NCBI GenBank assembly: GCA_008363215.1
Contig: RHKP01000006.1
Span: 55,125-119,124 of the forward strand
Length of the DNA: 64,000 nt
DNA from: Cyanobacteria bacterium CYA
GTDB lineage: Bacteria; Planctomycetota; Phycisphaerae; Phycisphaerales; UBA1924
Reading direction: 5' to 3'
The position numbers and the translations under genes are program-made. Each line of letters starts with the position of its first letter. Positions within the stretch are counted from its first letter, which is position 1. The notes beneath the pieces were generated by a model that saw only the letters and a program-made list of their open reading frames with translations, was not told where the DNA came from and searched no databases. Shown here in pieces: positions 8,626 to 15,976 of the stretch.

Positions 8626-8687
8626 GTTGTACGCTGTCACGCGACGTCCGGCCGGCGTGCCGAGCGTGCGGCTCGGGGAGATCGTCC

Positions 8688-9065
8688 ATGCCCCTGCGGC
8701 GCGTCGCGTTCCCGCCGGCGGCCGTCGTGCTCGTGGCGGGCGTCTTTGCGGTGTGGCGTTGTCTGCCGCCGTCGAGCGTCTCCTGATCCCCGCCGATGCC
8801 GCACGCGCCGGCGATCGCCGGGACGGGCGACCCGATCCCCGTGGGTGCCCGCGTGCTGCGGCTCACGCACGCCGGTGCGGGCACGCCGCAGGGGGCGCGA
8901 CTGCCGGCGCCGCCCGCCCCCGGAACTGAGAACCCCGCCCCCGGGACTGAGCATCCCGCCCCCGGAACTGAGAACCCCGCCCGCAGCGCGGAGCCTGCTG
9001 CGCCCGCACCGGAGGCCGACACTCCCGGCGACCGGCCCGCCCCGGCCCCCGGACACGATGGTTGA
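8688..9065 (+). pseudogene. Possible interrupted small exported Pro-rich protein
   Basis: From an ATG at 8688, with GGGGAG upstream, the frame reads a short signal-like peptide (MPLRRVAF then AAVVLVAGVFAVW) and meets TGA at 8784-8786. The same frame stays open to 9065 and encodes a Pro/Ala/Gly-rich segment that contains three copies of a seven-residue PAPGTEN-type repeat. The two halves read as one exported protein broken by an in-frame stop, but low-complexity GC-rich DNA can look coding by chance. No family is recognised. The 530-base gap between rplQ and pheS otherwise holds only the terminator. Confidence 0.25.
8913..8981 (+). repeat. Three 21-bp tandem repeats
   Basis: A 21-base unit (core CCCCCGGAACTGAGAACCCC, with small changes in the middle copy) is repeated three times with exact spacing; guanines at 8916, 8937, 8958 and 8979 mark the phase. 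The period equals seven codons. Confidence 0.8.
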
Positions 9066-9092
9066 ATCGCCGCGGCCCTATGATCGCGTCCC

Positions 9093-10130
9093 ATGCTTGA
9101 CGTGCTGGAAGCCATCCGAACCGAGGGTCTTGCCCAACTCGCCTCCGCCGCTGACGCTGCGTCGCTGGAGCGTTGGCGCGTGGCGTTTCTGGGCACCAAG
9201 GGGCGGCTGAAGGGCGCGATGGGCGGCATGAAGGATCTTTCTCCGGCCGAGAAGCCGAAGGTGGGGGCGCTGGCCAACGCGGTCAAGAGCGACCTGGAGC
9301 AGGCCTTTGAGGCCCGCCGGGCGGCGCTGTCCGGCGGCGGGGGCGCCTCGTCGTCCGAGCCGCGCGTGGACATGACCGAGCCGGGCCTGGTGAGCACGCA
9401 GGCGCTCGGGCGGCGGCACATCATCTCGCGCGTGCGCGATGAACTCGTGGATGTGTTCGGGCGCATGGGTTTTGACGTGGCGCAGGGCCCGGAACTGGAA
9501 GACGACGAGCACAACTTCGTCAAACTCAACATTCCCCAGGGGCACCCGGCGCGCGAGCCGATCGACAACTTTTATGTGGACGACCCGCTGACGGCCCCGC
9601 GTCCGCGGATGCTGCGCAGCCAGACCTCGACGGTGCAGATCCGCACGATGGAGGATGCGGTGCAGCGCCGCTGGGGTCCGCCGATCAGGGTGGTCAGCCC
9701 GGGGCGCGTCTATCGCCCGGACACGGTGGACGCGACGCACAGTTTCATGTTTCATCAGATCGAGGGTTTGTATCTCGACCGCGGCGTATCGATGGTGGAC
9801 CTCAAGAGCACGCTGATGCACTTTGCGCGCGCGTACTTCTCGGAAGATGCGCAGGTGCGTCTGCGCCCGAGTTTCTTCCCCTTCACCGAGCCGTCGGCCG
9901 AGTTTGACATGATGATCGCCCTCAAGCCGGGCGAGCCGGCCAGGTGGATCGAACTGGGCGGGTGTGGGATGGTGGACCCCAACGTGCTGGAGGCCTGCGG
10001 CATCGACCCGGAGGTGTGGACGGGCTTTGCCTTCGGCTTCGGCATCGAGCGGATCGCGATGGGCAAGTACGGCATCCCTGACATCCGCATGTTGTTTGAG
10101 AATGATCTGCGCTTCCTCGAGCAGGTGTGA
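9093..10130 (+). CDS. pheS: Phenylalanine--tRNA ligase alpha subunit
   Basis: 345 residues, normal PheS length. The N-terminal coiled-coil arm (residues 1-85, with the LGTKGRLKG motif) is followed by the class II catalytic core: ALGRRHIISRVRDELVDVFGRMGF, then the Q-E-FNF-equivalent FVKLNIPQGHPAREP, then LLR-type MLRSQTSTVQIRTM, VVSPGRVYRPDTVDATHSFMFHQIEG (motif 2) and GCGMVDPNVLEACGID ending in FGFGIERIAMGKYGIPDIR (motif 3). It charges tRNA-Phe as an alpha2-beta2 enzyme with PheT. The expected pheT does not follow; after the stop comes a repeat-rich region. The beta subunit must be encoded elsewhere. Confidence 0.97.
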   Translation: MLDVLEAIRTEGLAQLASAADAASLERWRVAFLGTKGRLKGAMGGMKDLSPAEKPKVGALANAVKSDLEQAFEARRAALSGGGGASSSEPRVDMTEPGLVSTQALGRRHIISRVRDELVDVFGRMGFDVAQGPELEDDEHNFVKLNIPQGHPAREPIDNFYVDDPLTAPRPRMLRSQTSTVQIRTMEDAVQRRWGPPIRVVSPGRVYRPDTVDATHSFMFHQIEGLYLDRGVSMVDLKSTLMHFARAYFSEDAQVRLRPSFFPFTEPSAEFDMMIALKPGEPARWIELGGCGMVDPNVLEACGIDPEVWTGFAFGFGIERIAMGKYGIPDIRMLFENDLRFLEQV

Positions 10131-10163
10131 GGGGGGGTCAGGGAGCGCGCCGTCGGCCGAACG

Positions 10164-10871
10164 GTGCGCGGCCGTGCGGTCAAACGATCGGGATGCGGGC
10201 CCGCCCGGCCCGCCGGGGAGCCTTCACGCTCGCTCTGCGAGCCGGACGCGCCGGCGCGGGAGTTCGTCTGCCCCTGCACTGATCCCGCATCGCCGGCCGA
10301 GGCGTTCCCGCCCGCGTCCGGCACGTGCCGCCGCGCGAACGCGGAGATCGGCGGGCGCCGGCCGATGCGCGGGGCGTGTCGCAGAGTTCGGGCGTCGAAG
10401 CGAGACTGTGTGCGCTGCCCGGCCTGTGCCCCGGCCGCACAGGCCGCCGCGGGGGGTGCACAGGCCGCCGCGGGGGGTGCACGGTCCGGGCGCCGAAAGT
10501 GCCGGGCCTGCGTGACGGCGTGCGGGCCCCGGGCGGACGTCGGTGCGGCCGTCGGGGCGGATCGGGAGGGCCTGGCGGCGGCCGGGCGGGTGTTGCGCTG
10601 CGCTGTGGCGCACTTCGAGCGTCTGCGACCGGCCTGCGGGACGAGCATGGAGGCCTTCGAGACGATGTTGCAGGCCTGCGAGCAGAGAAAACAGGCCTTC
10701 GAGACGATGTTGGAGGCCTCAAACATTGTGTTGCAGGCCTCAAAGTTTGTGTTGCAGGCCTCAAAGTTTGTGTTGGAGGCCTCAAACATTGTGTTGGAGG
10801 CCTGTTTTCAAATAGAAAAGTCGCCAAAGCGGACCTCGCACCGCTCCGCCGACCGCGCAAAGACCGCCTGA
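10164..10871 (+). CDS. Doubtful ORF spanning the heptad-repeat array
   Basis: An open frame of 235 codons without a clear ribosome binding site. The second half is organised in seven-residue blocks (QAAAGGA twice, then EAFETML, QACEQRK, QAFETML, EASNIVL, QASKFVL twice, EASNIVL). Ala at position 2 and Leu at position 7 recur, so it would form an alpha-helical coiled coil if translated. The first half is Cys/Arg/Pro-rich and unlike any family I know. The opposite strand is also open through the array (blocks of the type FEASNTN), so coding cannot be assigned to one strand with confidence. It could equally be noncoding iteron-like DNA. Confidence 0.3.
   Translation: MRGRAVKRSGCGPARPAGEPSRSLCEPDAPAREFVCPCTDPASPAEAFPPASGTCRRANAEIGGRRPMRGACRRVRASKRDCVRCPACAPAAQAAAGGAQAAAGGARSGRRKCRACVTACGPRADVGAAVGADREGLAAAGRVLRCAVAHFERLRPACGTSMEAFETMLQACEQRKQAFETMLEASNIVLQASKFVLQASKFVLEASNIVLEACFQIEKSPKRTSHRSADRAKTA
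10419..10817. repeat. Array of nineteen blocks in strict 21-bp phase
   Basis: Blocks of 21 bases can be laid end to end from 10419 to 10817 without a gap. Blocks starting at 10440 and 10461 are identical (CAGGCCGCCGCGG...). The last eight, from 10650 to 10817, all begin CAGGCC or GAGGCC; those at 10734 and 10755 are identical, as nearly are 10713 and 10776. The middle blocks (10482-10628) are diverged but keep the phase. The 3' part is much more AT-rich than the surroundings. The palindrome AGGCCT recurs every two helical turns in several of the last blocks. The array ends 264 bases before the STAND gene. Confidence 0.85.
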
Positions 10872-10953
10872 TTCGCCCCTGCCAAGCCCGCAACGCGGTT
10901 CTTATCGCGGACGTCGGCCGAAGCGCCGCATCCGCCGACCGCAATGCCCTCCC

Positions 10954-10978
10954 CGGCGGCACGGGCGTCCCGACCGTG
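10954..10978. repeat. Dispersed GC-rich palindromic element, copy 1
   Basis: CGGCGGCACGGGCGTCC at 10954-10970 is identical to 21339-21355. In this copy the right arm (CGACCGTG) is degenerate, so the hairpin is weaker. REP-like by appearance. Confidence 0.5.
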
Positions 10979-11081
10979 GGGTTTGCAAGCCGCCGCCGCG
11001 GGCTTTGCGCCAAAGACTGCGCCGTCGCAGGCGAGCTTTCGGCCAGTTGAACGCGATCTGTTCGGGAAGTAGACTGGCCGC

Positions 11082-13871
11082 ATGGCACTGACGGCCTACA
11101 TTCCGCGTTTGACCGGCACGCTCCGCACGCTTGGGATGGCCGGAGACATCGGCTCGGCCGGGATGGGCGGCTTGGCGATCGCCGGGGTGACGCTCACGGC
11201 GCCGTGGTCGCTGGTCGCGGCTGCCGGGCTTCTGGGCGTCGCGGGCTACGCCGTGTGGAAGGGGCAAAAGGCCGAGCAGGATCACGACGCCAAGGCCGAC
11301 CAGATTCGTACGTGGGTCGAGTCTTTCGCGCGGAGCGAAGCCTGCCGAAAACGTGGGCTGGCGGCGGCGATCGAGGAGCGGCGACGGACCGATCCCGATG
11401 CCCTCAAGGGCCTGCCTGCGGAGATCACCGACGATCATCTCGCCACGTTTCTCACCATCCTTGCGTCGGACGGCGAGGCTCAGACCCGATTGCTCGGAAA
11501 GCACGACAAGTTCGTCCGCGCCGTGAGCGCGACGACGCTGCGCCACCTCGCCGATGTGCGCCACGATCTTGAGCGCGTCGGCTTTGAGACGGCGCTGACG
11601 CTGGCCGACGTGCGCGAGTTGCGCGAGGTTGTGCAACTGAGCCGTGATGATACGGCCGAGTTGCTGCGCTACGCGCGGCTGAACCGCCAGCCGCCGATCG
11701 CGATCGAGGTGGACGCCACGCGTGACGACCGGACGCGATTCGTCTTCCGTCAGCGGCGACTGACGTGCGTGGGCCGGGATAGCGAGAGGACCGATCTGGG
11801 AGCGTGGCTCGACGACCCACGCCCGTTCTCGTGGGACCTGTGGACGGGCCACGCGGGCATGGGCAAGAGTCGCGTGGCGCTTGAACTGTGCCTCGAGCGC
11901 CAGGAGACATGGGACGTCGGCTTTTACCAGTGGGACCGCGACGCGGACCGACAGTGGCAGGACTGGAAACCCGAGTTCGACACGCTCATCGTGTTCGACT
12001 ACGTGGCTCAGCACGCCGAGCGTATCCGATGCTTTCTTGACCGCTTCGCCCGGTACGCGGGGTCTCCCCGCGTGCGCATGCTGCTGCTGGAGCGGCCGAT
12101 CCCGCGCTTCGAGCGTCCGCAGGCGCGGGGCGACGGAAAAGAGGGCTTCCTGTCGCTCAACATCGGCGAGCAGGGCTGGTGGACGACGCTCGACGCGGGC
12201 TCGGGTTCATCGCTCCGGGCCGCGCACGCACGCCGGTACGAAGGCGACCGGCCCGACCGCGAACTGACTGGCATCAGTGAGCCAGCGCTCGACGCGATGG
12301 TGACGCAGGAGTGGGCCGAGGCGACCGGCTCGACCGCCGGGCTCGACCTCGCGAAAGTCCGTCCGCTCATTGCGAAGATCACGCCCGACCGGCGCCCGCT
12401 CTACATCGCCATGGCGGCCGAGGCCGTCCGCGAACACAAGCACGTGCCCGATGCCGAGACGCTCATCGAGCACATCCGCGACAAGGAGAGCGACAAGCAC
12501 TGGACTCCCGCGCTCAAGAACATCCCTACCGGGCGGGGCGACGCGGCCGCGTACCGGCGGCTGATGTGCCTGGCCACCATGTGCGGCGGTCTGGGCGGCA
12601 AGACGTTGACGGCCTTGCTCGACGACCCGGCCATGGCTGATGGCGCGGGCACGCGCCTCGTACCGTCGTCCGGCCAGTACGACCGGGGCGACATCTATGG
12701 TCGTCTCGTGCCCGACGCCGATGGGAACTCGGCCCCCAAACTGGAGCCGGATCTGCTCGGCGAGTGCTTTGCGCTCCAGCACCTCGCCACCTGCGGCCGC
12801 GCGGATCGGAAGATGGTCGAGGTAGCGTGGCGGCATGCGCCGAAGGGCCTGCTGGACTTCGCGCGCCGGGCGGCGATGAACTTCCCCAACCACCCCGGTC
12901 TCGACGAGTTTTCTCGCGCATTGCCCCACGCCGTGCCGGATGCTGCGCGCGCTTGGCTTATGAAGTCTCGAATAAGTGCCCTGTTGGCAGCGAGTGACGC
13001 CGCCATGATCGGAGCAATTGGTCGGTTCGCTCTTCAGCGGCCCGACCTCGGCGAGCAGGAGGAGTCCACGGCGCTTTTTGCAGTTCTGAGCGGGAGTGCC
13101 GACGAGGAGTTACTATCGAACGTCATTCCGCGAGTCCGTGTGCTGGCACGTGACACAGAGAACGCGATGGTAAGAGAGAATTTGGCCATGGGGCTCAGTG
13201 ACGCGATCTCATCGAGATCTTTAAGCGGTGATTGGGTCGACTGCCTCCTCCAAGAGCTTCGAAACTTGCGGAACGCCCACCGAGAGGACGAGTCCCTGCG
13301 AGATGAACTCGCCGCCGGGCTAAACAACGCCATCGAAGTCAGCGGTAGCGAGATCCGTCGGATCAACCGCTTCCTAGAGGAACTGCGATGCTTGCGGTCG
13401 GAACACCCGAAGGACGATGCGATGCTCGAACACCTTGCGGTGGGCTTGGAGCGGGCGAGCGAGCAGCGAGGCGGGGATTTCAACTATGCCGACAACTTGT
13501 TGAACGAGTTGTCCACTCTGCGTGAAACCGATCCGGACTCTTATGGGATTGCCGAGTCTGAGGCCTCCGCACTCATCAGCGCAATCATGTTCAGCGAGAG
13601 TGAAGTGAGCCGAGCCGCCGACCTGCTCGGAAGGCTCCAAGCTAGGCTCTCAGCGGGTCCGAAATTGTGTACGCAGCTCATTCGTGGGATGGGACTAGCG
13701 ATCAGGCACTCTGGAGCGCCCCCGCGTCATCGGGCTGTGTGGGAGAGCTTCCTTGCTATGTTCGCTCGCGCGATCGAAGCGGCCGTGCCCGGCCCCGATC
13801 GCGACGCGCTTGCGGCGGCGGTGGAGGAGCTGCGGGTGGCGTACCGGGCCAAGTGTCCGGAGCAGGAGTGA
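11082..13871 (+). CDS. Membrane-associated STAND-like NTPase with helical repeats
   Basis: 929 residues, not assigned to a named family. A hydrophobic segment at about 29-60 (APWSLVAAAGLLGVAGYAVW) suggests an N-terminal membrane anchor. A charged helical region follows, then an NTPase core: Walker A GHAGMGKSR at about 256-264, Walker B TLIVFDYV at 301-308, and RMLLLERP at about 332-339 as a likely sensor-1 strand. The order and spacing resemble STAND/NLR-type ATPases. From about 640 to 890 there are repeated helical units built on LLxELRxLR...AxGLxxAI, plausible as a sensor. A tetrapeptide GGLGGKT near 504 resembles a loop but not a second P-loop. Base composition is less GC-rich from about 12950 to 13700. 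It sits beside a repeat array and a HAD hydrolase, away from housekeeping operons. An immune or signalling role is inference. Confidence 0.75.
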   Translation: MALTAYIPRLTGTLRTLGMAGDIGSAGMGGLAIAGVTLTAPWSLVAAAGLLGVAGYAVWKGQKAEQDHDAKADQIRTWVESFARSEACRKRGLAAAIEERRRTDPDALKGLPAEITDDHLATFLTILASDGEAQTRLLGKHDKFVRAVSATTLRHLADVRHDLERVGFETALTLADVRELREVVQLSRDDTAELLRYARLNRQPPIAIEVDATRDDRTRFVFRQRRLTCVGRDSERTDLGAWLDDPRPFSWDLWTGHAGMGKSRVALELCLERQETWDVGFYQWDRDADRQWQDWKPEFDTLIVFDYVAQHAERIRCFLDRFARYAGSPRVRMLLLERPIPRFERPQARGDGKEGFLSLNIGEQGWWTTLDAGSGSSLRAAHARRYEGDRPDRELTGISEPALDAMVTQEWAEATGSTAGLDLAKVRPLIAKITPDRRPLYIAMAAEAVREHKHVPDAETLIEHIRDKESDKHWTPALKNIPTGRGDAAAYRRLMCLATMCGGLGGKTLTALLDDPAMADGAGTRLVPSSGQYDRGDIYGRLVPDADGNSAPKLEPDLLGECFALQHLATCGRADRKMVEVAWRHAPKGLLDFARRAAMNFPNHPGLDEFSRALPHAVPDAARAWLMKSRISALLAASDAAMIGAIGRFALQRPDLGEQEESTALFAVLSGSADEELLSNVIPRVRVLARDTENAMVRENLAMGLSDAISSRSLSGDWVDCLLQELRNLRNAHREDESLRDELAAGLNNAIEVSGSEIRRINRFLEELRCLRSEHPKDDAMLEHLAVGLERASEQRGGDFNYADNLLNELSTLRETDPDSYGIAESEASALISAIMFSESEVSRAADLLGRLQARLSAGPKLCTQLIRGMGLAIRHSGAPPRHRAVWESFLAMFARAIEAAVPGPDRDALAAAVEELRVAYRAKCPEQE

Positions 13872-14024
13872 AGAGCGAATTCGACACCGGCGCGGGAGGC
13901 CACTCTGACGGCGCGGGCCTCGCTCGCCCGCACAGTCCGCATCGACGAGGCCGTATGTGGCCCCTACAAGGTCAACGGCCTGGCGGGGGGTTGACGCCCC
14001 TATCTCGTGCCTACAGTGGCGCTC

Positions 14025-14891
14025 ATGAAGCACCGCAAAGCCCGCGTCGCCCTTGTCTACGACTTTGACGGCACCCTTGCCCCCGGCAACATGCAGGAAC
14101 AAAGCTTTCTGCCCGCCGTCGGCGGAGATCCCAAGGCCTTTTGGGCCGAAGCCAAAGAACGCGCCAAGCAACACGACATGGACGAGATCCTCTCGTACAT
14201 GGAACTGATGCTGGAGAGGTCGAAGTCCCAGAATCAGCCGATCACCCGGGAGACTTTCAAAGGGTACGGGAAGAGGGTCGGCTACTTCCCAGGGGTCAAG
14301 GACTGGTTCGATCGGATCAATGCGCACGCCAAGGAGGCTGGGGTTGCGCCCGCCCACTTCATCATCTCGTCGGGGAACCTTGAAACCATCCAAGGCACGT
14401 CCATCGCCAGGCACTTCGAGCGGATCTTTGCGTCTTGCTTCCGATACGATGTGAACGACGTCGCCGTGTGGCCCGCCCACGCGGTGAACTACACGAATAA
14501 GGCCCAATTCCTCTTCCGCATCAACAAGGGCATCGAGAACGCATACGACAACACAACCATCAACAAGTACACCCCAGCTCGGGACAGGCCCTACCCGTTC
14601 AAGAACTTCATCTACATCGGCGACGGCGATACCGACGTGCCCGCCATGAAAATGGTGACCTATCAAGGCGGCAAGAGCATAGTGGTGTACCAGAAGCGCA
14701 AAAAGGGCCGCAGAGTGCACGCCCACGAACTGGTGGAGCAGCAGCGGGCCGACATCGCGGTCCCTGCGGACTACACGGAAGGATCGGAACTCGATCGGGC
14801 GGTGAAAGCGGCGATTCAGGAGATCGCTGCGAGACACACCTTCGAGCACTGCGACACCAGCCCTTTGAAGGGCTTCCGGCCGCCCAAATAG
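14025..14891 (+). CDS. HAD-superfamily phosphatase-like protein
   Basis: 288 residues from ATG 14025; an in-frame GTG at 14007 would add six. HAD motif I is VYDFDGT with nucleophile Asp13 and acid/base Asp15, motif II is ISSG at 114-117, a motif III lysine may be Lys159, and motif IV is IGDGDTDVPAM around 199-208. A helical cap lies between motifs I and II (about 22-105). The layout resembles phosphoserine-phosphatase-type haloacid dehalogenases, but the substrate is unknown. It follows the STAND-like gene by 150 bases on the same strand, so the two could be co-transcribed; whether they work together is unknown. Confidence 0.8.
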   Translation: MKHRKARVALVYDFDGTLAPGNMQEQSFLPAVGGDPKAFWAEAKERAKQHDMDEILSYMELMLERSKSQNQPITRETFKGYGKRVGYFPGVKDWFDRINAHAKEAGVAPAHFIISSGNLETIQGTSIARHFERIFASCFRYDVNDVAVWPAHAVNYTNKAQFLFRINKGIENAYDNTTINKYTPARDRPYPFKNFIYIGDGDTDVPAMKMVTYQGGKSIVVYQKRKKGRRVHAHELVEQQRADIAVPADYTEGSELDRAVKAAIQEIAARHTFEHCDTSPLKGFRPPK

Positions 14892-14950
14892 GTTCGACGC
14901 AAAGTCCGAGCGGCGTCTCGTTTCCCCGCCTCGGAGAGGCGGGCCACCCC

Positions 14951-15030
14951 CTTCGTCGCTTCGTCGCTCCGTCGCTTCGTCGCTTCCCGTTTCCCCCCTC
15001 CGTCTCTGCCTCTCTTCGTCTCTCCGTCAC
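14951..15030. repeat. Low-complexity CTTCGTCG / CGTCTCT tract
   Basis: Four head-to-tail eight-base units (CTTCGTCG, third copy CTCCGTCG) occupy 14951-14982, followed by pyrimidine-rich DNA with CGTCTCT and TTCGTCTCTCCGTC to 15030. Read on the other strand it is the GAGACGRAGAGACG type seen also near 39.7, 48.9 and 55.4 kb. It fills most of the 260-base gap after the HAD gene. Confidence 0.8.
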
Positions 15031-15152
15031 TTTTCCCCGGGCCCCCTTTCTTCCCCGAAACCACCCTTTCCACTCAAGTGCCCCGCTGCACCGGCCGACC
15101 CAACCACATTCCACTCGCCCGAAGGCGAGGGCACCAGACAGGAGGGCCGCTC

Positions 15153-15809
15153 ATGGCCAACGTGCTTCCATCGTCACGCGAGGACATGATCGCGTGGTTC
15201 GCCGATCGTGACACCGACTGGGCCGCGGCGCCCACCGCGATCGGTCTGACCGCCGCACAGGTCACACAGTTGACCGCGATGGTCACCGCCGCGCAGACCG
15301 CGCTTGGCAATGCCACCGCCGCCCGCATCGCGTCCAAGGACGCCACCGTGTCGTATCACATCACCGCCGACGCGCTGCGCACCTTCGGCAGCGACCTGAT
15401 CAAGGTCATCAAGGCCTACGCCGAATCGACCAACAACCCCACCGTGTATTCCACCGCGTCGATCCCCCCGCCCGCCCCGCCGTCCCCCGCCGGGCCCCCG
15501 GCCCAGCCCACCGACCTTGCCGCCCAACTCCTCCCCGGCGGCGGGCTGCGACTGACGTGGAAGGGCACCATCGCCCAGAAGGCCTACTTCAGCGTCTATC
15601 GCCGCGCCGAAGGCCAGACGGCCTTTTCGCTGCTCGACTCGCCGGCGACCAAGTCGTTCGACGATCTGACCATCCCCGCCGGAGCCAACAGCGTGACCTA
15701 TTTCATCCAGGCTCGCCGCGATGACTTCCGCGTCGACTCGGCCTACTTCCAGGTCAACTTCGGCTCGGGGGCCGGGGCCGTCGTGACCACCCTGTCGATG
15801 GCCGCGTAG
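15153..15809 (+). CDS. Conserved-type hypothetical protein with C-terminal Fn3-like domain
   Basis: 218 residues from the ATG at 15153, with AGGAGG at 15140-15145. The N-terminal half is helical and Ala/Thr-rich (AAQVTQLTAMVTAAQTALGNA). A Pro-rich hinge (PPPAPPSPAGPPAQP, about 107-121) leads to a C-terminal beta domain of about 90 residues with GGGLRLTWKG, YFSVYRRA and the SVTYFIQARR strands, which resembles a fibronectin type III fold. There is no signal peptide. I do not recognise a specific function. A strong terminator follows. Confidence 0.75.
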   Translation: MANVLPSSREDMIAWFADRDTDWAAAPTAIGLTAAQVTQLTAMVTAAQTALGNATAARIASKDATVSYHITADALRTFGSDLIKVIKAYAESTNNPTVYSTASIPPPAPPSPAGPPAQPTDLAAQLLPGGGLRLTWKGTIAQKAYFSVYRRAEGQTAFSLLDSPATKSFDDLTIPAGANSVTYFIQARRDDFRVDSAYFQVNFGSGAGAVVTTLSMAA

Positions 15810-15852
15810 GCACAAGGCTCGGCCACGAGCAACCAGGCATCGGCATATGCAC

Positions 15853-15879
15853 AAGAGGCGGCCCGCGCCGCCTCTTTTT
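15853..15879. terminator. Bidirectional-type terminator between convergent genes
   Basis: AAGAGGCGGC, loop CCGC, GCCGCCTCTT, then TTT. The perfect ten-pair stem has A residues on the left and T residues on the right, so it can end transcription from the rightward gene at 15809 and the leftward oxidoreductase gene that stops at 15977. Confidence 0.85.
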
Positions 15880-15976
15880 GGCGCGCCCGCCACGCCCGGG
15901 AGGCTCGGCCGCTCCTCCCGCGGGCCCCCCGGGCGCCTTACTGCGGCCCAACGTCCCCGGGGCCCGGCGCCTGGCC

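Noticed and set aside
10419..10817. CRISPR array
   Set aside because: Blocks are contiguous 21-mers without unique spacers, and no cas genes are nearby.
12570..12610. Second P-loop in the STAND-like protein (GGLGGKT)
   Set aside because: Lacks the GxxxxGK[S/T] spacing and follows a helical region; the true Walker A is near residue 256.
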